Assembly (NCBI GenBank): GCA_945903465.1
Contig: CAMDOF010000015.1
Location: 18,872 to 82,871, forward strand
Length of the DNA stretch: 64,000 bases
Origin: Opitutus sp. GAS368
GTDB taxonomy: Bacteria > Verrucomicrobiota > Verrucomicrobiia > Opitutales > Opitutaceae
Direction: 5' to 3'
Part shown: one piece after another, positions 53,544 to 62,168 of the stretch
Numbering within the stretch: the stretch's first letter is position 1
Layout: each line of letters begins with the position of its first letter
Notes under the pieces: model-generated
Databases searched by the model: none
What the model was told of the DNA's origin: nothing
What the model saw: only the letters and a program-made list of their open reading frames with translations
Made by a program: the position numbers and the translations under genes

Positions 53544-55700
53544 TCAGCGATAGAGGGCCGTCGTGGGCACCGCCGTGAGGACATTATATTGGCGCATCGC
53601 CAGACGCCACCACTCCGCCAAATTCTCGGCGGGACAAGTCCAGAGGTCACGATGCAGTGAAATCATCGACTCGGCATCGAGCAGCAGCGCCATTTTTTCC
53701 TTAACGGTAAAACGCGCCGGACCATCCCGCAAAAGCCTCGCACGCAGCAGAGCGAACCACTCACGCGACTCCTCCGTCGGCTTGCGCTGCCGCAGCAAGG
53801 CGACGTGCATCGCGTTGACATAGGGATCCAAGACCGCCTGCAGCAATCCGTAGTCGGCCCGGAGAGGCTTGATGGCGGGCAAGTGGCGATAACATTCCGC
53901 GAGATTTTGATGCAAGCGCTTCAACTCATAAGGCGGCATGGACTCTTCGGGCGTGAGGAAAAGACCGAGCTTTCGCGCTGATTGCCCGAGACGCACCTGG
54001 CTCAGCATAATGGACAAGGGAATCGAAAAAACGAGGGGTATGACCACGGGGCTCAGCCAGAAGAAAAAAGGTGGAGAGATGATGTAACAAGAAAGCCCCC
54101 ACACGAAGCCAAAGGCCGTCTGGCCGCCGTGGGTGATGATGGCCTCCCGCCAGTCGGCGTCATCACCCTCCGCCGCGCGCCGCTGGGTCACCCAAGAAAC
54201 CCCTTGGCCCAAAAGCGTAAAGAGTACGAACTTGGAATTGAAAATCATATTGATTGGCGCGAGGAGCGCCGAAAGCACACCTTCGCCAAGCACGCTCAAA
54301 ACCAACCGGCGCCGCCCGCCATAGCGCGCGGCCTCCTCCGGCCGGCCCAGCGTGACCGCCAAGCTGGTGACTTTGGGTAAAAACAAGAGGAGCATGGTCA
54401 ACCCGAAGAGGGATAACGCCGCGGGCATTTGAAATTCGTAACCGAAAAAAGAAGTGTAGTCCGCCGCTGAATCACCCAAGGCACCCCTCGTCGCCGTGAC
54501 CTGTGAAAACACATGAACGGTGCACAGGAGCATGAATAACAACCACAGCGGCGAGGAGACGTAGCCGAGCACCCCCATGAGCAGGTGAAAACGATTGGCC
54601 GGCCGGAAACCACGCGCCGAAAGCAGCCAAGCGTGCTGCATATTGCCTTGGCACCAGCGTCGATCGCGCTTGGCCGAATCAATCAAGGTAGGTGGCCCCT
54701 CCTCGAAAGAACCTTCGATCTCATCCGCCAGCCAGACACCCCAACCGGCTTTTCGCATCAACGCAGCCTCAACAAAATCATGGGAAAGAATCCGGCCGCC
54801 AAAAGGCTCGGTCCCTGGCAAATCAGGCAAAGCGCAATGATCAATGAAGGGCTGGATGCGAATCACCGCATTGTGCCCCCAGTAGTTGCCCTCGTGTTGC
54901 TGCCAGTAATTCAGCCCCGCCAAAAACAACGGACTGTAGAGGCGACTGGCAAACGACTGCAAACGCGCGTAGAGCGTCTCCCCATTGAACATGCGTGGCG
55001 CCGTCTGGATAATACCCACCGCGGGGTTGCGCTCCATCAACGCCACCAATTGAACCAGAGCGCGACCTGTCATGATTGAATCGGCATCCAGCACGATCAT
55101 GTAACGATAACGCCTGCCCCAACGCCGCAGAAAATCCGCAACATTTCCCGCCTTTTTGTTGATCGAGTGTCGACGCTTCCGATAAAAAATTCGCCCGAAT
55201 CCACTCACCTGCTTGCACAACTCGAGCCAAGCCACCTCCTCTTGAACCCATTGGTTCGGATCGTTCGAATCGCTGAGCACAAAAAAATCGAAGTGCTCCA
55301 GTTGACGCGTCTCCTGCACAGAACGATAGACTACGCGTAGACCCTCGAAGACGCGACTGACGTCCTCGTTAAAGACAGGCATCACAATGGCGGTCGAAGC
55401 CAGCGGAACCTCTTCCCCCGCCGGCAAGGTAATTAGTATCTTCGAGGTATCCCCACCGCGATTAATGACGTAGAAGCCGACGAGCGCCGTGCAAAAACCC
55501 GCCGCGACGTGAGCAAACAGAATCACAAAGAGCACCAGCAAAGCGACTTCTAGGCCGCTGAGCCCATCACGCCAAAGCAGATCCGCCATGAACCAAGTCG
55601 CGATGCTCGTGAGCGCAAAGATACTTGAAAAAAATAGCAACCGTCGCCGGTCTAGACGGCGTTCGTCCATTTTTTCAGAAAGGTAAAGGCTCATACCCAA
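53544..55700 (-). CDS. opgH: Glucans biosynthesis glucosyltransferase H (OpgH/MdoH-like)
   Basis: A 718-residue membrane glucosyltransferase that builds the beta-1,2-glucan backbone of osmoregulated periplasmic glucans. Two membrane helices near the N-terminus precede the GT2 catalytic domain with MPVFNEDVSRVFEGLR, VLDADSIMTG, the GHNAVIRI block, FGGRILSHDFVEAALMRKAGWG and RDRRWCQGNMQH. Several C-terminal helices follow. It is about 130 residues shorter than Escherichia coli OpgH and lacks most of its long cytoplasmic N-terminus. A separate small membrane protein is encoded just upstream, 3 bases away. It is last in the ribE-UDG-opgG operon. Confidence 0.93.
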   Translation of the reverse strand: MGMSLYLSEKMDERRLDRRRLLFFSSIFALTSIATWFMADLLWRDGLSGLEVALLVLFVILFAHVAAGFCTALVGFYVINRGGDTSKILITLPAGEEVPLASTAIVMPVFNEDVSRVFEGLRVVYRSVQETRQLEHFDFFVLSDSNDPNQWVQEEVAWLELCKQVSGFGRIFYRKRRHSINKKAGNVADFLRRWGRRYRYMIVLDADSIMTGRALVQLVALMERNPAVGIIQTAPRMFNGETLYARLQSFASRLYSPLFLAGLNYWQQHEGNYWGHNAVIRIQPFIDHCALPDLPGTEPFGGRILSHDFVEAALMRKAGWGVWLADEIEGSFEEGPPTLIDSAKRDRRWCQGNMQHAWLLSARGFRPANRFHLLMGVLGYVSSPLWLLFMLLCTVHVFSQVTATRGALGDSAADYTSFFGYEFQMPAALSLFGLTMLLLFLPKVTSLAVTLGRPEEAARYGGRRRLVLSVLGEGVLSALLAPINMIFNSKFVLFTLLGQGVSWVTQRRAAEGDDADWREAIITHGGQTAFGFVWGLSCYIISPPFFFWLSPVVIPLVFSIPLSIMLSQVRLGQSARKLGLFLTPEESMPPYELKRLHQNLAECYRHLPAIKPLRADYGLLQAVLDPYVNAMHVALLRQRKPTEESREWFALLRARLLRDGPARFTVKEKMALLLDAESMISLHRDLWTCPAENLAEWWRLAMRQYNVLTAVPTTALYR

Positions 55701-55703
55701 AAG

Positions 55704-56309
55704 TCAGCGGGTCGCATAAAAAATGACTCCCAAGATCCCCGCAAACCCCAGCCAGAGCAGGAGCGCCCGAAGCATCGGCCATTTCGCGAATCGCTCGATC
55801 GTCTCGCCCGCCGCTTCTGGAATCGGCCCAAGATCGATTGGCCGCGGCACCATGCTGGACACCGCCATGTCCGGTCCCGCCTGAATCACGCCCGCGCGCA
55901 TCGCCTGCACAAAATCATCCGGCAAGACCTGTTCGTCCAAAAAAGCATAGGGCCAGTTCGAGGGCCCATCGCACAGTACCAGCGCAACCCGCCCATCCAC
56001 CGCGATGCGCTCGTGCGGCTGCCCGCGTTCATCCAGCACGTCGGCAAACCATAAGTCCATGGCCGCCTCAATCTCCTCGGCCGCCAAGACCGTCGGGCTG
56101 ACGTCAGGGTGCCCGGCATGGCGAAGGGCGGCGCGAGCGAGCACCTGCTGAATCAGCCGGCTCTGATGCAGCCGATTATGAATGCGGTGCGCGCGCAGAT
56201 AATCCTCCACGCGAACATAGGCGAGATTCCAATGATCCATCGTGCCGGTCGCTGGCCGAAATCCCGCAGACAGCATCATCGAATGACGCGCATTCTCTTG
56301 AGCACTCAT
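55704..56309 (-). CDS. Small membrane protein between opgG and opgH
   Basis: A 201-residue protein not recognised by family. The N-terminal 170 residues are soluble and helical (HWNLAYVRVEDYLRAHRIHNR, AEEIEAAMDLWFADVLDERG), with VALVLCDGPSNWPYAFLDEQVLPDDF in the middle. The C-terminus ends in a membrane helix (about 178-198, MLRALLLWLGFAGILGVIFY). The ATG at 56309 overlaps the opgG stop (ATGA) and its stop is 3 bases before opgH, so it is tightly coupled to both. It could replace the cytoplasmic N-terminal region missing from this OpgH; that is inference from position and topology. Confidence 0.65.
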   Translation of the reverse strand: MSAQENARHSMMLSAGFRPATGTMDHWNLAYVRVEDYLRAHRIHNRLHQSRLIQQVLARAALRHAGHPDVSPTVLAAEEIEAAMDLWFADVLDERGQPHERIAVDGRVALVLCDGPSNWPYAFLDEQVLPDDFVQAMRAGVIQAGPDMAVSSMVPRPIDLGPIPEAAGETIERFAKWPMLRALLLWLGFAGILGVIFYATR

Positions 56310-57877
56310 GGTTGCCAGAGGTAAGACCATGTTTCGGTCAGGACATCCTGCGCGTGCCGCAAAAAGCAGCGAAGTTCGACCGCCTGCCCTTTGCCGTCTG
56401 GTTTTAGGGTAAACGCCACCCGCCAGGTTCCGTTAATCAGATTTTTCTGCAAGGTCGCGTGATTGAGGACCGCGCCCGCCCCAACCGACAGGACGGGGAC
56501 CAATCCATCCGCCTCGCCCCGGGTGCGCAAATTTGGGCCGTCAAAGTCGACCACAAAGCGCTCTAACCCCGGCTCGTAGTAAGCGGCCCGACCATGGCGC
56601 GTCGCTCGCACAAACCCGGCCGGAGGCTGGATCTGGTCCATAAACCAATGGAGGCGATACTCCCACACGACCGCTTCACCCAACGGCGGCAGTCGTTCCG
56701 GCGTCCAAAAAACTACAGTGTTGTCGTTGAATTCATCTTTGGTCGGAAGCTCGACCAGCCTGATAGTGCCGCGACCCCAAGCGCCCACGGGCTCAACCCA
56801 GGCGCTCGGGCGCGCGTGATAACGCGCTTCTAAATCCTGATAATTCTCAAAATTCCGATCGCGCTGCAGCAAGCCAAAAGCCTTGGGATTTTCATCGGCG
56901 AAGGCGGCCACTCGAATCTGTCGCGGGTTTTCGAGTGGCCGCCAGATCCACTCGCCCCGACCATTCTGCATCAACAGACCGTCGGAGTCATGCACCTCCG
57001 GTCGGTAATCATCCGCCGAGCCGCCCGTGTTTTCACCTCGCCAAAACATACTGGTGAGGGGAGCGACGCCGAAAACGTTGGAGTCGCGCCGCCGAAAAAT
57101 CACCGCCTTTACGGTCGTAACTGTCGCCGCGCCCGGTGTGACCAAAAAACGATACGCGCCGGTCACACTCTCGCTTTGCAGCAGCGCGAGGATCGTTAAA
57201 CTCCGCGCCTCGGGATCCGGTCGCTCCAACCAGAAATCAGTGAAGACGGGAAACTCCTCCGGTCCGGCTTCCGCCGTATCGAGGGCCAAGCCGCGCGCGG
57301 ACAAGCCGTAGCCCGCACCCGCAGCCAGAAACCGAAAATAGCTGGCGCCCAAAAAAGAACCCACTTCGCTCAGCGGTTTTTCAAATCCGTTTAATGGATA
57401 CATCAACCGGATACCCGCGAAGCCCATGCCCGCGGGCAAATCGCCCGAAGGAATCGAACCATAATTGAAATAATTTCGGCGAAAAGGCAGGGCCCGCGTG
57501 GTCGATCCCTGAACTTCAAAAATGTGGACGCTCTTGTCGAAAAGAAAACCCGGGTGGAGGAACTGAACCTGAAAGGGTAGATTTTCCCTCCGCCAAAGGG
57601 ATTCGCGGCCATCAAATTGAATTTGCCGAAGCTGATCGTAACTCAGCTGGCGCAACCAGGCCGGCACCTCGCCTAGACGAGCACGCGGCGGCTGCAAAGC
57701 CAATGCTTTCGCGCGGGCTTGGAGGACTTCAAAGTCAAACGAAGCACCCGCCGCCTCCGCCCCAAGATACGGCATCGCGAGAACTCCGAGTAACCCGCCG
57801 AGTCGCTGGCAAGGCGCCAAAATCACGTCGCGAAGGCGGCGAGGAGACGTTGGGGTTCGCCCAAAAACCGCTTTCAT
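56306..57877 (-). CDS. opgG: Periplasmic glucans biosynthesis protein OpgG (MdoG)
   Basis: A 523-residue periplasmic protein needed for branching or release of osmoregulated periplasmic glucans. A signal-like stretch (about 25-45, RLGGLLGVLAMPYLGAEAAG) is followed by the MdoG fold with LSYDQLRQIQFDGRESLWRRENLPF, FRRNYFNYGS, GFAGIRLMYPLN, SFLGASYFRFLAAGAGYGLSARGLALDT and LTSMFWRGEN, all family hallmarks. It overlaps the UDG gene by 4 bases upstream and the small membrane protein by 4 bases downstream. Confidence 0.93.
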   Translation of the reverse strand: MKAVFGRTPTSPRRLRDVILAPCQRLGGLLGVLAMPYLGAEAAGASFDFEVLQARAKALALQPPRARLGEVPAWLRQLSYDQLRQIQFDGRESLWRRENLPFQVQFLHPGFLFDKSVHIFEVQGSTTRALPFRRNYFNYGSIPSGDLPAGMGFAGIRLMYPLNGFEKPLSEVGSFLGASYFRFLAAGAGYGLSARGLALDTAEAGPEEFPVFTDFWLERPDPEARSLTILALLQSESVTGAYRFLVTPGAATVTTVKAVIFRRRDSNVFGVAPLTSMFWRGENTGGSADDYRPEVHDSDGLLMQNGRGEWIWRPLENPRQIRVAAFADENPKAFGLLQRDRNFENYQDLEARYHARPSAWVEPVGAWGRGTIRLVELPTKDEFNDNTVVFWTPERLPPLGEAVVWEYRLHWFMDQIQPPAGFVRATRHGRAAYYEPGLERFVVDFDGPNLRTRGEADGLVPVLSVGAGAVLNHATLQKNLINGTWRVAFTLKPDGKGQAVELRCFLRHAQDVLTETWSYLWQP

Positions 57878-58824
57878 CGTTCGGTGAAAAAACCCCTCTG
57901 CTTTTCGGAAATCACCAAGGAGGCGCGCGCCATCACTTTCAGAAGGTCATCCCAAATCATTCGCTTCGAGCGGTTCGAATCGTGACGCAAAATATAGTTG
58001 GGATGATAGGTTACCATTACAGGTTTTCCCGCGTGCGTTTGCCACTGCCCACGGATGTCGCTGAAGGCCTTAAACGTACTTGCGCCCAAGAGACCTTGGG
58101 CCGCCGTGAGGCCGAGCGCGACAACAACCACGGGGTCGACCACTTCTATCTGGGCGCTCAAAAACGGAAGACTATACGCGATCTCGCCTGCACTCGGCGC
58201 CCAGGTCGCAAGGGGATCACTGCCCTCGCTCCCCGGCGCCTTCGGCCGCCAGCTCATCATATTTACCAAATAAACGTCATCCCGCTTTAACCCCATCGCC
58301 TGAAGCATTTTTGTGAGTAACTGTCCGGCCGGGCCCACCCATGGCTCGCCTTGGACCGCCTCAGCCCCCACCGGCGCGTCGCCCACCAGTAAGATTTTCG
58401 CATCGAGCGAGCCGACCCCGAAGACCAGCTTCTCCCCCACGGCCACCTGCGCTTGGCTAAACGGATCGTTCAACACGCGGTCCCGAAGAGCGGCCCAGCG
58501 CAGGCGCTTGTCACCGTCGGGCAGCGTCACGCAAGGTGGCACCGGCGGCAGCCCTACCGTGGCCGCTGAATTGAGCGGCGCCGCCACCATTGGGGTCACT
58601 CGATACGGGGGCGGCTCGTAAGGTTTGGGCGTCGCACTGGCCAAGGCGGCCGGCGCCGCGGGCCTGCTTGGGGAAATTTTAACGATCTCACGGGCCAGGC
58701 CCGCACGGGCCACCAAAACGCGCCGCAGTGCCGCCACACTTTCGTCCGAGACGGCCACCGTGCTCACACCAATGCTTTTGAGTCGGCGCAGCTCTTCTTG
58801 GATCGCATCAAGCGCTAATCTCAT
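57874..58824 (-). CDS. Uracil-DNA glycosylase family 4-like protein lacking Fe-S cysteines
   Basis: A 316-residue protein. The N-terminal 110 residues are helical then Pro/Ala-rich. The catalytic domain has the motif A form LLVGDAPVGAEAVQGEPWVGPAGQLLTKML (related to GEAPGxxEDxxGxPFVGxAG) and motif B VTYHPNYIL. Family 4 enzymes bind a 4Fe-4S cluster with four cysteines; here the region before motif A reads RDRVLNDPFSQAQVAVGEKLVFGVG with no cysteine, and only one cysteine is present in the whole protein. Glycosylase activity on uracil is plausible but unproven. It overlaps ribE and opgG by 4 bases each. Confidence 0.82.
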   Translation of the reverse strand: MRLALDAIQEELRRLKSIGVSTVAVSDESVAALRRVLVARAGLAREIVKISPSRPAAPAALASATPKPYEPPPYRVTPMVAAPLNSAATVGLPPVPPCVTLPDGDKRLRWAALRDRVLNDPFSQAQVAVGEKLVFGVGSLDAKILLVGDAPVGAEAVQGEPWVGPAGQLLTKMLQAMGLKRDDVYLVNMMSWRPKAPGSEGSDPLATWAPSAGEIAYSLPFLSAQIEVVDPVVVVALGLTAAQGLLGASTFKAFSDIRGQWQTHAGKPVMVTYHPNYILRHDSNRSKRMIWDDLLKVMARASLVISEKQRGFFTER

Positions 58825-59426
58825 CGTGAAAACTCGAGACCAGTCTGCATTAATTTCTCAATATGTTTACCGAGTAGGTCGAACTCGAGGTTAACCTGAT
58901 CACCGACGCGCTTTCCGCGTAGGTTCGTGACTGCCAGCGTGTGCGGAATCAACCAAACCGCCAAATATTCTGCCGTCACTTCGGCAATCGTCAGCGAGAT
59001 ACCATCAATCGCGATACTGCCTTTGCTCACGACGTAACGCGTCGTACCCGGGGGTAGCTGCACTCGTAGGTAGACGTCTTTTCCCCGCGTCTCCAAGACC
59101 CCAATTGTCCCGAGAGCGTCAATGTGGCCTGTCACAAAATGTCCGCCCACTTTTCCGCCAAAGCGCAAACTGCGCTCAAGATTGACCAGTGCGCCCGGCG
59201 CCAGCGCCGAGAAATTGGTCAGGCGCCGCGTCTCCGCCAACACATCGAACTGCAGCGCGTGCCCGTCAAACTGGGTCGCCGTCAGGCAACAACCGTTCAC
59301 GGCGATACTGTCGCCCGCGGATAAGTCCGCCAAGGCCGCCCGGGCCGAAATTACCAGACGCCACGCCTCGGCTCTCGGCTCGAAAGTCTGCACCGACCCA
59401 GTTTCTTCAACAATTCCCGTAAACAT
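58821..59426 (-). CDS. ribE: Riboflavin synthase, alpha subunit
   Basis: A 201-residue trimeric lumazine-dismutating synthase made of two lumazine-binding barrels. The N-terminal MFTGIVEETGSV and the repeat features GDSIAVNGCCLTATQ (first barrel) and GSIAIDGISLTIAEV (second barrel), together with GGHFVTGHIDA, are diagnostic. The ATG at 59426 is fixed by the conserved MFTGIVE; 15 upstream codons are spurious. It starts the leftward operon with UDG and the opg genes. No FMN riboswitch is recognisable upstream. Confidence 0.96.
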   Translation of the reverse strand: MFTGIVEETGSVQTFEPRAEAWRLVISARAALADLSAGDSIAVNGCCLTATQFDGHALQFDVLAETRRLTNFSALAPGALVNLERSLRFGGKVGGHFVTGHIDALGTIGVLETRGKDVYLRVQLPPGTTRYVVSKGSIAIDGISLTIAEVTAEYLAVWLIPHTLAVTNLRGKRVGDQVNLEFDLLGKHIEKLMQTGLEFSR

Positions 59427-59562
59427 ATTTGCCAGCAGCAAACCCTGAATTTCGCCGCCGCCAAGCCGCAAACCATCTGACCCTCAGATAGACCGAGGTG
59501 ATTCCGCAGATTTTCCCAAAGCGCGCCACTCAAGTGTCACCTCAACGTAACCCGTTTTCCGC

Positions 59563-61926
59563 ATGACCGTGACATGGCGCAGGCAGGATCAACGGGGGAA
59601 TTCCTTAACAAGAACCCATCCAACGCACCGCCGGGTGCTCGTCGGAACCCTCCTGGCAACCGCCAACCTTCTCCACGGCCAGATCAAGGTCGCGCGAGTG
59701 ACTGAAATTTCTTCTGAAAGGGCGGTGCGCCTTGAAGAATTCGAAGTGATCGAACCACGAAAGTCAGCCCAGTCGATGGCGCCGACCGAAAGTCGGCTTG
59801 AAGCGACGCAGCCGGAATCGATCATCAATCTGCAGACGATTCAAAACAGCATCGTCCCAACCGCGGACTACGCCACGATTGCGGCGTTGTCGCCAAGTGT
59901 CGTGATGACCGTGACACCGGCGGGGAACGGTCCCGGACTCACAGAATCAAAGGCGACGATGCGCGGCTTTGGCGACGGTCAATACAACGTCACGATCGAC
60001 GGCATTCCCTTCGGCGATGGCAATGATTACAATCACCACACCACCAGCTATTTTCCGGCCAAGCTGCTGGGTCGAGTGACGGTCGATCGCGGTCCAGGTA
60101 CGGCGAGTACGATTGGCATGGCGACCTTTGGCGGCACCATCGCGCTGGAAACCAAGGATCCACGCAGCACCGCCTCGTTCGTTCCGACGCTGAGCTACGG
60201 CAGCTGGAACACGAAGCTCGCCCACTTTGAGGCCAACACGGGCATCATGGAAAAAGCCAAAGGCGGCTCGCTCATCGCGAGTTACCAGTACATGGATTCC
60301 GCTGGCTACAAGACCTTCGGCACCCTGCGCCGCAACACGTATTTTTTCAAGTACCTCCAGCCGATCGGTCGAGACACCACGCTTTCGGTCATGGGCGAGT
60401 ACAACAACATCAAGTTCAACAACCCGAATGCGGCGCCGCTTACCGGCCAGCAGATCAGTGTACTCGGCCGCAATTTTGGTACGACTAATGATCCCTCATC
60501 GCTCGATTACTACGGCTACAACTATCAGGCGAAGAGTACGGACACGGCGTTCATCGCGCTCGACAGCGACTTGGGCGCTGGTTGGAAAATCAACCAAAAG
60601 GCCTACACGTTTTCCTACAGTAACAATAGCCATGAATCGCCCGCCAAGAACGGTGGCGCCACCATCGTGGCCGGAAAAACGGTGGCAGGCACCGATCTCG
60701 CCGGGCGCTTCAAGGTCAACTTCGTGCGTGCCATCGGGGACACGCTGGCGATCTCCCACGAAGACACCAACGGCACGCTCAAGGCGGGAGTATGGTTCGA
60801 CTATCAATTTGGGCCGCGCTACCAGTACGCCCTCGATTACAACCCCGCCAACGCCCAGCGGCTCGGCATGGTCGCCATGCCCGCAGGCTACCTTGATCCC
60901 CTCGCTCCGTCCACAAAAGGCGGATACGTGTACACCATGCACTTTTATACGCGCACGTGGGAGCCCTACGTCGAATACGCGTGGCGCCCATTGCAGAACC
61001 TGACCGTGACGCCTGGCGTGAAGTACATGTGGATCAAACGCTCGATCGAGGCCCCGATCAATCAAACGAAGAACCTTCTCCCAGCCTCCTATGGTCAGGT
61101 GTACTCGAAGACGCTGCCCTTGATCCTGGCCAATTACCGGATCGCCCGGCACTGGTCGACGTACGCGCAATTTGCGACCGGTATGCTCACGCCCCCTCTG
61201 GCTTTCTTTCAGGAAGACAATCCTCAGAAGAATATCGTCGAGCCGCAGACCACGACCAATTACCAACTGGGCACGGTCTATAAGACAAATCGCTCTAACG
61301 CTGATTTCGACGGGTACTTTATCCGATCAAAAAACCTCCCGATTTCGGTGGCAAATCCGGAGACGAATCCAGCGCCGAACGGATCGTTTAGTCCGAACGA
61401 TCTAATTACCTATTCCGCAACGGGCGCCTACTACTACGGAGTGGAGATGCAGGGCACGTATTACGTCGGCGGGGGCTTGAGCACCTATGCGAACGCCTCG
61501 CGTAACTATGCCACGTTTGAAAAGTCCAAGCGCCGCATCGATGCTATTCCAAAGATGACCGCAGGCTACGGCTTCATTTTCGACCATCAGGGCTTCTTCA
61601 CTTCTCTCATGGCGAAATATACGGGCGCCTATACCAGCTACACGGCAACCGCCAGCCCCGACAAGCCGCTCCCCGCCGGTGCGCTGACCATCATGCAGGG
61701 TGGTTTCACGATGTATGACCTCACACTTGGTTACGGCGCGAAACTGCCGCGCGGCAGTTTCCTCAAGAGTTACAAGGCTCGATTCCAAATCAATAATCTG
61801 ATGAACCGCGATGTGATTCTCCTCAAATCGCCGAAGGCCACCGCTGGCGCGCTCAACTACTTGACGAGCACCTACAATCCGATGACGCCGCGGGGATATT
61901 TCCTAACGGTCTCAACCGAGTTCTAA
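59563..61926 (+). CDS. TonB-dependent outer-membrane receptor
   Basis: A 787-residue receptor. An extended N-terminus with a signal-like VLVGTLLATANLLHG (about 25-39) leads to the plug domain (about 80-200) with IINLQTIQNSIVPTADYATIAALSPSV and MRGFGDGQYNVTIDGIPFGDGND. The beta-barrel (about 205-787) has alternating aromatic strands such as PYVEYAWRPLQNLTVTPGVKYM and ends in the phenylalanine of LTVSTEF, the usual outer-membrane assembly signal. The ligand is unknown; siderophores, vitamins or glycans are all possible. No TonB-box-matching regulator is nearby. Confidence 0.92.
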   Translation: MTVTWRRQDQRGNSLTRTHPTHRRVLVGTLLATANLLHGQIKVARVTEISSERAVRLEEFEVIEPRKSAQSMAPTESRLEATQPESIINLQTIQNSIVPTADYATIAALSPSVVMTVTPAGNGPGLTESKATMRGFGDGQYNVTIDGIPFGDGNDYNHHTTSYFPAKLLGRVTVDRGPGTASTIGMATFGGTIALETKDPRSTASFVPTLSYGSWNTKLAHFEANTGIMEKAKGGSLIASYQYMDSAGYKTFGTLRRNTYFFKYLQPIGRDTTLSVMGEYNNIKFNNPNAAPLTGQQISVLGRNFGTTNDPSSLDYYGYNYQAKSTDTAFIALDSDLGAGWKINQKAYTFSYSNNSHESPAKNGGATIVAGKTVAGTDLAGRFKVNFVRAIGDTLAISHEDTNGTLKAGVWFDYQFGPRYQYALDYNPANAQRLGMVAMPAGYLDPLAPSTKGGYVYTMHFYTRTWEPYVEYAWRPLQNLTVTPGVKYMWIKRSIEAPINQTKNLLPASYGQVYSKTLPLILANYRIARHWSTYAQFATGMLTPPLAFFQEDNPQKNIVEPQTTTNYQLGTVYKTNRSNADFDGYFIRSKNLPISVANPETNPAPNGSFSPNDLITYSATGAYYYGVEMQGTYYVGGGLSTYANASRNYATFEKSKRRIDAIPKMTAGYGFIFDHQGFFTSLMAKYTGAYTSYTATASPDKPLPAGALTIMQGGFTMYDLTLGYGAKLPRGSFLKSYKARFQINNLMNRDVILLKSPKATAGALNYLTSTYNPMTPRGYFLTVSTEF

Positions 61927-62168
61927 GCTTAGCCCAATGGCGGTTAAGCTCTGGACTTCAAGCCACGGGCAAGATGCCCGCGACACCGTGGAATCCGCGC
62001 TCTAGAAATTGGCCGCCATTGGTATTAGTTGATCCGTTTCGGCGTTCCCGAAGCTGGATTTTAGCAGGTAATTTTTGGGGCCAAGCACCGAGCCCAAAAT
62101 ACATATCCGGCGCCGGGCCGCCCACGCGCACCCCGCCGGCTGCTTCGGACTGAGCGTTAATAAATTTT

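Noticed and set aside
57960..57990. GGTTCGAATCG resembling a tRNA T-arm
   Set aside because: It lies within the UDG-like gene and no cloverleaf forms around it. No tRNA was found anywhere in the window.
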